The position numbers were made by a program, and so were the translations under genes. A DNA stretch of 64,000 nt from Phorcus lineatus (lineage: Eukaryota; Mollusca; Gastropoda; Trochida; Trochidae). The notes beneath the pieces were generated by a model, which worked only from the letters and a program-made list of their open reading frames with translations, was not told where the DNA came from and ran no database searches. The stretch spans positions 49,124,971 through 49,188,970 of the forward strand of contig OV121082.1 of NCBI GenBank assembly GCA_921293015.1. The letters run 5' to 3'. Shown here one piece after another: positions 1-13,400 of this stretch. Numbering within the stretch: position 1 is the stretch's first letter; the number at the start of each line of letters is the position of its first letter.

Positions 1-654
1 GAGGGCTAGAATGCCTGCAGAGTTCTGAAAATTGTTGCAAACGACAGGGGAAAGATTTCTGTGAGTGGTGTCTATTTGTCCGGCATTTATTACAATTTGC
101 CTTGCAAAAATGAGACTATGACTTTAAATTTTGTGAAATCGTACATCCCTGTAATTAATAAATCCATATTTTAGTAAATGAATACCTAAACTATATTACC
201 CTCGATGGGAGGCTAGCAAGTAGGTAAAAGAAACATATTCTTCTAAAACCTCATGCTGTTTCAAATAACAATGTTCTAGCTACAGCTCATTTAAATCAGC
301 CCTTCAGAGGTTGCTGAAGTCAGTTCTTGAGTAGCAGTATTTGTACATGTGGCGTACTTAAAACATAGAATCCTCAATGGTTGAAATATAAATCAATTTG
401 TCAACTGAATCGAAAATTTCAACTCAGCATTCGATCTGTTCCTATGAGCGTTGATACGACAGGAGTTTCTTCAAATGGGCACAGATATTCATCACAAGGC
501 AGAAGTAAGTTAGTCGGAGATGTAAGATTATATATATTAAAATGGAATAAGTATGGTACTGACGTGACAATTTTCACCGAAAAATGGGCCATTTGTTACA
601 GTGGTTGGTTATGTAGAGTAACTGATTTGGCATGTGGGATGATAAAATTACATT
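1..654 (-). other. 3' flank / probable 3' UTR of the receptor gene
   Basis: Non-coding DNA downstream of the receptor stop codon (TAA, minus strand, 655-657). A minus-strand AATAAA polyadenylation signal is present at 86-91, which would give a 3' UTR of roughly 570 bases. Positions from about 130 on are repeated with high identity at 60,480-61,015 downstream of the second receptor copy, and positions 1-118 recur inverted at 48,408-48,525. A short plus-strand ORF at 381-686 overlaps the terminal coding exon antisense and is treated as spurious. Confidence 0.5.
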
Positions 655-1433
655 TTAGACAGGCACCGAGTAGATTGAATTCATGATGTCATCGGGTTGA
701 TTTCGTGACCCTCTTGATAAGCTGATGGCACGTACCACCTGAAAAGAATTCAAACTTCAAAATCATAATTCATCATAAGCATCCTCAGTTAATTCTTTTG
801 TTATAACACATTTGTAAATTGAGACATATACATGAAACTTTAAGTTAGTTGATTCAAAATCAAAGGAAAAAGGGAAAATAACATATGATGCTAGTATAGT
901 ATCTACTATTTAACATTATGAGTTACCTTTCCTCGCATACAGAGAAACACCGGATGTGGCTCCATGTCTCCTGATCTAGTCATATGTTCATTGACTTTCT
1001 CAAGGACTTGCTGCACTAGTGTGATCTTATCTTCGATGGTCTTCATCTCTTTGACGGCTTCTGCCAGAGGTATGAAGTTTTCCCCAGGATCTCCAGTGAT
1101 GAATTTCACATCACTAACAGACACTGACTCTGCAACAATCAACATGGATTTATTGTTATAAACATGTTAGAATGATGTTGTTTCAAAGCACTACATTACT
1201 GTTCACATTCTTTCAGTGCCCTTTACACTAGAGTTGTTTTTCTAATCTGTTCCGAAGCTGAGATTATATTATTATTATACAACAACCCTTCTCACCTCAG
1301 GTTGCATTCCATACATTTAAAAAAATTGAATCCTCAATGAAAGTAATAAGATTTTCATCATTTATTTATCTAAGAAAATTATAGTACCAGTTGCTTGAGA
1401 TGAAGTGATCTTCTTTCCTTGCTTTTGTCTTCT
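655..1433 (-). CDS. Receptor gene A, cytoplasmic tail exons (1,433-1,388; 1,129-927; 738-655)
   Basis: Three small exons encode the tail after TM7. The first (46 nt, phase 0 to 1) is basic, beginning RRQKQGKK. The second (203 nt, phase 1 to 0) contains a predicted amphipathic stretch [16 protein letters not shown] and the piece [10 protein letters not shown]. The last (84 nt) starts [10 protein letters not shown] and ends in SVPV followed by TAA. The C-terminal VPV could be a class II PDZ ligand (hydrophobic at 0 and -2), which is inference only. Acceptors are TTTCAG, TTGCAG and TTTCAG; donors GTACTA and GTAACT. All three exons are duplicated at 61,016-61,789 with a few amino-acid changes, which supports them as real coding sequence. 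Confidence 0.8.
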
Positions 1434-4400
1434 CTGAAACATGGAAAGCCTTTAAAGTGACACTGTGTGAAATGTTTGAATCACAATTGCAAGACTTAAT
1501 CAGTCATGTCGTTTTATCGAGAAGTAATGGTTATTCCCGGAAAGCAACACTAGAATCCTAATCAGCAGAGTACACTTTAAGGTAGAAGGCTGAAGTAATT
1601 TGTATATGCTATTACTATCCAAATAATTGGAACATACACCCCGAACTCGCCAGGAGCGAGGAGATATCAGTTGATAAGGTTGCAAAGTTATAAAATGGTA
1701 AACCGAAACATTTTCTGTATATTTTGGAAAGTTAACAATAGAGAGACAGGAAACCACGAGGTCTGTTCAGAAACTTTGTTCTCGCAGCAGGATAAGAAGT
1801 GCCAAGTGATAGTTGTTAGATTGAAGTTTCATGAAAATTTAACCGCTGCCATAGTGCAAAAATGCTAATTAAAATAACAACCCTTAATACAGAGGTTCGA
1901 TTCGCTGATCTGACCTAATAATGAAAAAATATAATTCTTGACTTTTGCATTTTTATGTCGTTAAACAGTTGTTTTAGATTTGAACAAAAGATGTTAAGAA
2001 ATGACGATTTTTAGAAAAATTTCATTCACACTAATCCCTACTTTACTTTTGGCCGTTTTCATATAATCATTATTTTTAAAAAATTTCCGAACCTAAAATT
2101 TAACAAAAACAACCTATGAGGTCTAGCTCATTGAAACTTGGTGTGTAAACCAATCAACAATCATCGTTGCCAATGATCTTCTTAGGTCAGTTTTCAACGA
2201 CGAAACTGAATATATCATGTTCCCTACAATCAATCTGATGACACGGAAAAATTGACTATGAACAAGAAAGTGCTTGATGTTCACAAAGTTGTTATCCAGA
2301 TAAAAGGATTTTCAAAAAAAATAACATGATAATGCATCTCACAATGCTTTGCAGAACAGCTGGAATGGTATAGAAGAATGGATTCAGGGCTGAATTAACG
2401 GGTAATATGAATACAGCAGTCCATACAAAGGCCTCTCCTCCAAGCGAAACACCAGCTAGAGCTAGGATACCTGTTAGGGAAGAAGCAAATTAACATTAAT
2501 AAATATACGGATCCAGGAGGAATAGGAAATTTATGGATTAACAACTTTATTGCAAAGAGGTGCGAAGTTTCACTGTAATGGTCATTAATTGCTTGATATG
2601 GTGTTAGTATCTACACGGAATCGTCGCATCTCTTTGCAATAAAGAAGTTGTTCATCCGTAAATGTCCTATTTCTTCCTCACACCAACTTCTAAAATGTCA
2701 CTAAAAGAAGTTACACGGATCCAGATTCAGTAATTTCATAACATTATTGTATTTGACGTATGTTCCAAAACACTATATTTGCTAATGTATAATTGATATA
2801 TTTAAGGTATTCCCTCAATGCTAAAACTAATGCCACAAGTATTGGCTTTAGGTGAAACTCGAAAAACATCCTCGTATGTATGTTGAATCCAAAATCACTT
2901 GTCCTATTTACATGAATACTACGTAGTTACATAGCCTTCAAACACTCACAACTCTATTCTGCTTCTTTGAGTGGCATTTTAGAAGTTGGTATGATGAAGA
3001 AAGTAGGAAATTTATGGATTAACAACTTCTTTATTGCAAAGAGATGCGACGTAGATACTAACACCGTTATCAAGCAAGTTATACTCAAGGTTACAGCACT
3101 GTCATTATATACATACATTGAGGCATGTTTTCTCTATTCTGTCCTCTGTCTGCATCAGCTAAAAACACTCAATTTGTTTGACGTTTAATGAGGCAGCCAA
3201 TATCTGCTATTGTTGAAATAGTGACTATAAATCCTCATGTAAACACTATACTAATCCGACAAGTATTAAAATGACGACTGTCAATAAGTGCTTCTCGGCA
3301 CCGTAAAACAATGATAACATTTGGCATATTTGTCTCCAACACGGATAAATCCTTTAATGGATTATTTGAAGAAAGTGTAATCATTAGTAAACAAGATTAT
3401 ACCTCAACTAACTTTCACAATTAGAAGCAAGTTTCAAAACTAAAATTTCTAAGTTCACGCAACATGAGAGATGTCTGGACATCAGTAAAACAATTTTACT
3501 TACTCATGACCCCGATTGGAAACCAACACAGAAAGTCGGTGGCAACGATAAGAATCAAGCGTTTTGCTATTTTCATCTCCTGTTCACTTCGCCTTTTTGA
3601 CTTTATCATCGATGTAGATCGAACTTCTCTATAAATGCTGAGCTGTCCAATTGCAGTGAATGTAAAAGCAACAAAGTTAAAACCAACGTAGATTGCAGTT
3701 GAGTACATCCATCCAGGTCTTCTTTCAGTCGCATAGGGAAGCGCCAGACAGGCCCCGCTCTGAGAGTAGAACTCCCAGTGGGAAAGTGACGGCAGCAGAG
3801 GGATGGTAGCAAGCAGACCCGCTATTGTCCACGCAAGGGTAGAACATAGTGTCGCCGAGATGAACCGAAATCTGATCTTACTGAATGGAAACTTGATGAC
3901 CATTAGTCTGTCTATTGTTATTAAGCAAATAAACATCATTGATGCTTCAGACGAAAATGTTGACAACACTCCAGCTAATTTGCAATACCCGCTGTTCCTC
4001 CAAGTGTGATCATCCCAGATATAGTTCCCCATATAACTGACATCAGCAATAGCAATTATGAAAAGGTATATACCCATCAAAAAGTCAGCGATTCCAAGAT
4101 GGGTGACAAAAACTCCGTAGCCAATCTTCATCGATGGTCGCTCCCAAATAACTCGCATTGGAACGGACACAACATTCCCCAGTAGTGAGGCAATGCAAAG
4201 AACCCATATTGACGACCTCAAGATGTCACTATTCAGTAGGTCGTCACATGAAGATATTGATGATTTAGGTGAAATACACTGGTCCTCCGATAAAGACTGA
4301 GGGCGAATTTGTATACAGCAGAGACTGAACACGCTCGTATGGAGTTGCTTGAGCTCGTCAATACCAGTAAACATATCTTTGCCAAAGTAAGTTATCGGAT

Positions 4401-7400
4401 TTCCTTGGAAATATAGTGACTTAAGGTGCATCATTCCTCGAAAAGCCCCATCTCTAACAGTAACAATGGAATTTCCTTCAATGTCAAGCAGTTCTAATTT
4501 GTATAACGGCATAAACAGATTCTCGGTCAATTCCATCAGAGATGTATATTTCATGTACAATATTTGAAGATTCCCTAATCCAACGAAACTAGAATTTGAA
4601 ATGTTTCGTATTGGATTGTAAGAAATATCCAATATTTCAAGTTCCTTCACATTGGAGAACACCATTTCTGGAATTTCATTTATTTGGTTCATGCTTATGT
4701 TTAGTTCTCTTAGATTTATGTTATTAGTAAATGAATCTCGAATCGTGGACAATTTGCTATTGACTAAGGACAATGACCAGAGAAACGACATATTGGTGAA
4801 AAGGTCATTCACCGTAGAAAAATCCGAATCCGTTATACTAACTTTTCTGGTCCTTGTATCAAAGACATTTGATAAATTGGGAGTAAAACGGTCACATTTG
4901 ATGACTCCAGAATAACAACTACAGTTTTCTGGACATAAAGGCATGAAGTTGCACATGACTTCGTCTCTTCCTCCAGGGCAGTTGATCTCTCCGTCACATA
5001 CAAGGGCAGGGTGTATGCACACCATTGTGTTAGGGCAACGAAAATATCCTGGGCAGTTGTAGGACGCTGTAACATTAACACAATAACAAATGAAAACATT
5101 CAGCATGATGTTGATATTTAAAATCTATTTTATGTTTTATTTATGAGCCACCAAGGAATGCTCAATTCATAAAAGTCATAAAAGACAATAACTCTATAGA
5201 AATGAATTAATTTTATCTATAATACATTAACACGCGTGTTTCTGATTTAATTAGAACACTCAACAAGGGAATGTCTGCAGTAATTAGTGTTTATAGTCCA
5301 CTGTTTCATTGAGGGCAATGTTGCACACCCTTCTTCATAACAGAATAGGTCACGTAAGTAAATGCTAATTAATCAATTTAAATTTTGATGTTAAAGACAA
5401 ATTTAGTAATATATTAATTTATACATTTTTCGTTATGAAACTCACCACACGCAACTTCATCTTCACCGTTTATACAGTCCATGTAACCATCACATAGGTT
5501 CTCTATTGGAATGCAGTAGCTGCTTGGACAACGATAAAAAGCGACAGGACAAATGATAGGTCCATCTGCAAGAAAATGATTGATTGATGAAACAGATAAA
5601 CAAATACAGAAGAAAACCCACCCATTCTCTTTTATTAATCTTCCCATACCATAAAATTGTTTTGAGCACAAGATTCATAAGCTAATATCCTTTTGGGAAA
5701 GATTTCTTTTGTGCAGAAGGAAATATTTAGTACTTTTCTCTTATTTGTGACAATATTTAAAGAACGATCACTGACCACATTTTTCCTCGTTAGTCAGAGA
5801 TGATGAAAAACTTGTCCGTCGTTTTCCCATTCCATCCATAACCATTGTGCAGTTAGGTCTCACATGCAGGTACTTTTCATCCTCGACTGAAATTATTTTG
5901 TTTCATATATTGTTGCAATCTCAAGTCAAGTCAAGACTCTCCCACATAACCTGCGCCACAAGTAGAACACCTTTAACTTGAAAACACAATAACGATCTGT
6001 TGTAAAGGTTCAAACGTTTGGAGTACCTGTTGAATAGGCACATTTTTCGTACAAGACAGATGTCAATCAGAGGTTTTAAACGACATTTCATAAGATGAAA
6101 ATAGGCAAATGAACAGTATTGCATATGTTCACTGCTGTGTGATTTTGACAGAATCGAGACATATGACCGATTGTAACAGAGCTTTCTTTGGAGGATGTGA
6201 CTAGAAAGTTCCCGTAGATGAAAATGATAATGAAATTAACTCTTGACGCACTGAATCTTAAAACGAGGCTCAACCTGAAACCTGACTGCTTAGCAAATTG
6301 GAAGTGGCTGTAGGGTAAAATCTGTAACAAATGTAGTTGTCGTATAGTATTTTACAAATCGATTAACTTACCAGTGATACATTTTTTAAAATAAAATCCG
6401 ATCACATTTTCATATAAGAAACGTTCTTGTGAGCAAAATATTGCTTTTCATATGTGATTCATTTCGAATGTCCTTGAAGCATGCAAGTGTACCAAATTAT
6501 AGTCATTTTATTTGTCAAATAGTTTTTATCTTTAACCTCGATGTTGACAAAGGTGTTGAAAACACAGGTTTTGAGTCAACTGTTTTAAACTTACAAATGA
6601 AATGCAGATCCCTGTAGCTTTCATCATAACACAAGTCCTTGTCAAATATCTCATCTTCGAACCGGCTACCAGGACAATCCACGACGCCATCATCAAGCCA
6701 ACTCCATGGTAGACATGTTCCGTCATCACAGATATCTTCTTTACAGGCATCTGTGAGAAATAAACTTTCTTCATTTGATTTGTGCCAAAAAGTATGACTC
6801 TCCGGTTCTCATTCTCTCACCACACATGTAGCTCAAGGCATAAAATTCTACAGTGACAACCCAAAAACTTAACGGGCAATAATTGGAGATGCTGATATGA
6901 TGCAATCAAAGTTATTAATGCAATCGGCAGTGCTTTTTCAAAAGTAATCATTCGCAAAGACTCAGTCATTTCCGTATGCTTCGGGAAAATTTGATTTTTT
7001 GAAAACTTTAAACTGTGCACAAGGAGTCTTCTTGATAAAACACGGTTATATATATAAAATATATATGGCGAATGAATCATGAATAGCACATTGGTGAAAG
7101 AGTTGGCTTCATTAGATAAATTTTGCACGTAGGTCGTTTGAGTTGCTGCAAGGCAGATTAAAACACAGGATAGAATATATATTGAGCTTTCTCTGTAGGG
7201 AGGGAATATTGCATACATATTTTTTTATCTAAACACTGAGAGAAAAATGTGTTTGACTGCTTGCTTTGGAGCCTATCCTTAGTAAACAATGTTTGATTTG
7301 CGGTCTCAAAATATCTTAATCAACAATGAGGTTTTCAAATGTAGCTGCGTCTTAAATTTGTTCTCGATCTCGAAATGTAGAGAGCCTGATTCGATTCAAT

Positions 7401-10400
7401 CAAAGTCAACTGTGCAATCAGCGGCGGTTCATGAGTGATCATTCGAGAAGCTCAATTATTTCCGTATACATAGGGAAAGCTTACTTGATAAGAATGTACA
7501 CTGTGCCTTTGAATCTTTTGTTCAACCAATACTTTAAACTTAATTGCATCATTACATAGCCTTCAATGGCAAAAATACATGTAGGTCATCCACCCATGCA
7601 GTGTTTTCATTGGCTGAACTATTGCAAGATAGTTTATGTTGCAGTTTTCTGCCGCTAGAGAAACCTGCTGGAAGCCCGAGAAAAGCTCGTTTTACAAAAG
7701 TGGTTTCTATATGAATTTTTATCGGAGCTACCTCTATGGAGAGATAATGTCGAGAAATCAGTTGTGTTGAAATATGAACATCAATCATAGAGTGGCGGTG
7801 CATGAGAATAGGTAGTCGAAAATATTTTAAGCTTTTTTACAATAAGTATCTGACGTCCAACCTCGTTCCCGCTGTATCAATCGTTTGTATCAGATCATAA
7901 TTTATGTAAAATGATTTTATTTCAAGAATGATTTATTTAGAATGCTAAATAGGAAATTAAAATGAACTATTAATAACAGGGAAGGGAAGTCAGCCATTTG
8001 TAGACGTGAAATATTATGATACCACACATGTACTGCTGAATAATTCACACTGTAATGATCTGAGAACACTGCTCAAATAGATTAACATATTATTTACTGA
8101 AAAGTGTTTTCAAAAGGATTTTGAATGATTAATAACAGCATGTTTTCACCCCTTATAAAACATAACAACTGTTGATGTTGCAAGTAAAAGTTTTAACGTA
8201 TGTGTATTTTCGTCAGATATTTATGGTAATTATTCAAATAATGATAATGATAATCAGGTTGACAAAATTCTCAGCATTCATATTTCATGTATTAAAATAA
8301 TGATATATGGAAAATCAATTCGTCATTAACATTTTTTAATCAAACCCCATCTATTATTAAAATTCCCATGTTTCTTATTGACATTTCAAGCTGCAAAAGT
8401 TAATGCATATTCTCACCACAGGAACGTGTATTATTGAAAACAGCAACCTAGAAAACGGGATCAACAGTCTCAATTTCCCTAGGCCCAGTAAAGTATTTTC
8501 AAACGTTTCACAAGCTAGTTTGCTTAGAATACAAGCATTGAGTTCTTATTGCGCAAGAATTCATTCATTTTTTAATTGTAAAATGTCCACGACCATCGAT
8601 TCTGAACTTTTTTTCGACAATTCACGTTCATGTGGTCTCAAGACTCACGTCGATGGCTACAGCGACCTCCGTTTGTTTTGGTTTCCTGAAAGTTATGTAT
8701 TGGCTGATGTGTACATAAAATGCTGCACTTCTCACGAATATAAGATTATATTTGGCGAGTTTCTTTAGGTCATCAATCATTACAGGTATGCCTTACAATG
8801 AAAAACGTCTTTAGAAATATGATTGAACGTACCTGCTGTACAGCCTTCTTCGTCTGATCTGTCGTAACAGTCGAAATGCATATCACACAAGCCATTTATG
8901 GATATACACTGTCCACTTCCACACTGCCATTCACTTGCGCCGCAACGACCAGCCGCTAAAACATTTAAATAATTTTATTGAAGTTTATATGATTTGCTTA
9001 TGGTACTTTCATAACAAAAAACTTCTAAAGGCCAAACAAGCCAAACACAGATGTTGATTGTGTCTCTAGCAGTGGGCCAATTCTCGCCTTCATATTAAAA
9101 GTTGTTGCTAAAAGACAGATATATGAAATTTGTGATAATTTGGCATAGATAATTTCCATGATTCATTTTCAAATACGTACAGCATTTGTTTTCATCCGAG
9201 TTATCCCCACAATCATCCCAGAAGTCACACACGTTAGCAAAGGACACACATCTTCCATTATTACATAGAAACTGTTCCTTACTGCACGTCTCATCTAAAA
9301 ATCATGAACACATATGTTAAGTTACAAAGCTGCAGACCATCTCTCTTTTTCTCTTAGCATATTTTTGTTGTATTATTGAACTAATAAACTTCGTAATGCT
9401 AGCGATTATGATTATTATGATTACCATTCTTTTCTTAAGAGGTCATAAAAATCTTTTAAGAAATATCATGAATGAAACTAGTAATGTTATATCTTTTGAA
9501 GAATTTGGTAAAAATTATGATATTTCTGTTGATTTTCTTACATACCAGGGTGTTAGGAGAGTGGAGAGAAACTTTACATTCACTTAGGAGGTATATATGT
9601 AATTCTGCCCAATTCTTCCATTTATTTCCAAAAAGGCCAATAGCAAACAGATGTATAAAAATTATGTCAATTTGATTTTAAAAAAATTATTGGCCAATTG
9701 AAATGGGAGAATCATTTGAAAAGGATTATCTTCAGAATGAATGGGAAAATATAAATATGATGCCTAATCAGTGCTCACAAAATGTTAAATTAAATGGTTT
9801 CAATATAAGATAACTCAGAATATTTTGACATCCAATACTTCATTGTTTAAGATTGGCTATATTGATTAACCATTGTGTTCTTTTCGTAAATAGGAGCCTG
9901 AAAGCAATGTTCACTTATTATGTGATTGTACTCATGCTAAACAAGTGTGGAAAGAACTGACAGAATGGCTTAATAAGATGACTGAAGGATGTATTGAAGT
10001 AACACCAGAAAATATTCTTTTTGGTTTGAAGGGTAGAAATAACAACCAATTAATCACATTTGTTTATAAGTAAAACAAAATATATACAGTTCCAGCCGAA
10101 CGGGCAAGAAACCAAGTTTTGGCTTTACCCAAGAAGGAATTATTAAGATATGTGGCATGTAAATATATTGCTTTTACAAATAACAATATAAGCCAAAGTT
10201 TTATTCATTTTGGTCATCTTTTCAGACTTGTTAAGACAAATGATTTTTGATCTTGGAAATTGAAAATGATGTAAATTTTGCAATGAACACTAATTGCCTG
10301 CAACATCTATTAGTGAAAGGTTTATGTTATCTTTGTATACAGATATAGAGATGCATAATTAATATACATATATGTACATAAGTTTGTATGCACATGTATA

Positions 10401-13400
10401 ATGTAAATATCTGATATGAAATAAAAAAATAAAATAAAAATGTTTTATAAATAAAACAAATTCTGTTGATATCACAACATCGGTTTAAAACATCCTTACC
10501 ACAACCGACTTCATCAGAGCCATCTTGACAGTGTTGTAGACCATCACACAACAGAGATCTAGATACGAGTTCTCCACTTGTGCAAGCAAATCCATCTGGT
10601 TTCATATGAGAATCAATGTACCCATGGAAGACGGAAGCTGTGGAAAGTGTCACTTTGTTAATTCTTTAAAAAATGTTCAAAAGGTACTTATTATTCATTA
10701 TTTTATGAAAACAATTAAATATAGGATGGTACAAAAAAGAAACTACGAAAACTCCTAGAATACTGGAAAGCGAAAGCACAAACAATGAATTTATCTCTAT
10801 CTGTCCTGTCTTTTATCACAGGTCAAACTCCCACAGAGACATCATGTGTTCTGTAACACATAATAAACCCTATTGACAGGATTAAAGCATCGGCAAAACA
10901 GAAGGTCGCCGTTACTGTTTAGTACGATTAGAGATGGACTGAAATGACACATGGCAACTTTCGTTATTCATTAAAATGTATTCAATATGACAGTGACTTA
11001 ACTTTAAATTTCTAAATAGAAGGGGCCCCATTCACATTCTTATTGAAAAAAGAAAAGGAAATCTCCCTCTTTAAACCACCGTTTAAATATATTAAAAGTC
11101 ATTCGAACAACTCAAACCTTCGATTAATTTATATCTAATATATCTCTAGTAATCTGTATTGTTACAAGCGAAAGACAGTGCTTTCATACGATGCTATGTG
11201 CACTATCCTACCGCATGTGCTCATCAAACACGACTCAGACTTGGTTAAAAAGACTATTTTTATGACAAACAGGTGACCATTGTGTAATTCATTCTCATTC
11301 AATTCTTAAAATAATGGTCCCTCATTACACCTATTGGGTTTCCACGCCTTTGACCGGTTGGTACCTAGCGTGTTATGTAAAACGCCCTGTCACAATGGAG
11401 TATCTCTTGTCATTCTACTGCTACTGCGTATATTGTCACGACGTCCAATCACTATGAACCAATGAACTTGCATTCTCTCCCATCAGAGCTAGCTCCGTCA
11501 TAAATTCCGATACAGCCTCTGTCTTAATTCGAAGGTTTTCGGGCACGAGAAGTAGAACGCTTATTGGATGCAATCCAAGTTAGTTGTGCAATAAGCGATG
11601 CTGTTTAAAAAATTATCATTCAAATCGCCTTCGTTACCTCAGGAAGCTATACAAAAGCTGAACTTTATTCGAATATGCACCTTGCACTTTTAGTCGTCTT
11701 TACAGAACACATAGGCCTCTTTTTGCGACTGCATCATTGCATAGGCCTATGTGACAACAATTATGTTATTCATGCATTTGGTGTTTTCATTGACTGAAAT
11801 ACTGCTAGGTAGTTTAAGTTTCAATATAGCGGGGGAAACTGCCTGATGCCCGAGAAATCTGCGTATTAAGACAGAGGTTGTATATGAATTTATGACGGAG
11901 CTACCTCTGTTGGGAGAGAACAACGAACTTGTAGAATATTATCTTCATACACAAAATCAAGAGAAGGAAATTGTGCATATGCTTATCTTATCCTAAGCCG
12001 AACGCGCTAACCACTGCGCTATTCCACCTTTTGGAAAAGTAGATCGTTTTGAAAGGTTCCTAAACTCCTTTGGGATTATATAGGATGTATCTAATGCTGG
12101 CACTAATAAAGTTATTATATCATTGATTTTTGTATTCAAAGACAGAGGCATAGCCACACGGTGTGAGGTGTTACACTACATAGCAAGATATGTTAGATAA
12201 CTACAACAGACTCATCCATTTTAGTATTAAAAAAAGATTTTCCACGAAAACTGATACAAATGTCACTGTAGTAAATAAATATGACATCGTATCCCGTGCA
12301 TAATAACTTAATTTCTTTCGAGATAGTTTAATTTTCATATCGATAAACAGCCCTCGTTATATAGCAATACGTGTTATTCAAAAGCGGTGGACCAATCAAC
12401 GCTAAAGTTCAAAACATTGTTGACATAAATCCAACCGAGAAAAAACGCGTCCACAGGATTGTCACAGTACGATCAAAATTGATATAACGACTGAGAAAGA
12501 AAGTTGATATCATTAGGCAATGATAATTATAGTTACTATATGATCAAAGATTTGTATCAATTTTGATTGGTCCAAAGACGGTCACATGACAGTCTATTGA
12601 AAGTGATATTGACCTGAGAACAATCGCAAAAGTCAATCAACTTTGATATTTACCCTTAATGCGTAATGCCTATGTGACGTCACGTCAACAATTGCTCAGA
12701 AACGTAACGTCACCTTTGATGTCTCTTACCGTGAAGATGAATCGCTTTGCCGACGTTATTGTTTTAGGACAAAATGACATTTTGGACAATATTAATGCTA
12801 GAAACACGAAGAAAGCAACTGCTACAGCTGTGAAAGTATTAATCCTTTGAAATGATTCTTCAAACGACTATATGAAGTATGTTATATTAAACATACAACT
12901 CTAAACAGTTCATGCAATTCCACCTCTCAAGTCTATAATCCAAATCACAATAATGCCCTAATCTTGAATATGATTCTAATACTGATAAACCAGAAGTCCG
13001 AAATTGTGGTCACAAAAGATGCGCAACCTGTAAAATTTTGATTGAAGATAATTCAGTTAGATTGTCAGCGAATAAAACGTTTTCGGTGAAAAGAAGTACA
13101 TGTATGACGTACGACTCAAAAAATGTTATTTACATGATTTCATGTCATGGATGTTAGGAAATATATATCGGGAAAACAAAGCTTAGGTTTAAAGCAGAAT
13201 GAATCTTCATCGTTCACAAATTAAACAAAAATATAATCGCACAATCCCTCTAAGTGCGCATTCAGAAACATGTGGAAAAAATATGTATTCTGTTTCCAGT
13301 TGATTCCACTGAATGTAATTGCTTGGCGGAAAAGGAATTATTATTTATTAATTTACTAAAGCCAAAGCTTAATTCAAAACTTTAATCTAATATTCTTCAA

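Noticed and set aside
3606..4009. Overlapping ORFs on both strands within the 7TM exon
   Set aside because: Alternative-frame shadows of the receptor; the 7TM frame has clear family motifs.
6532..6774. 80-codon minus ORF over an LDLa-like exon
   Set aside because: Wrong frame; splice phase and cysteine pattern select the other frame (exon 6,595-6,750).
6817..7218. 133-codon minus ORF
   Set aside because: Overlaps an R1 repeat copy, no domain, no splice support in receptor phase.
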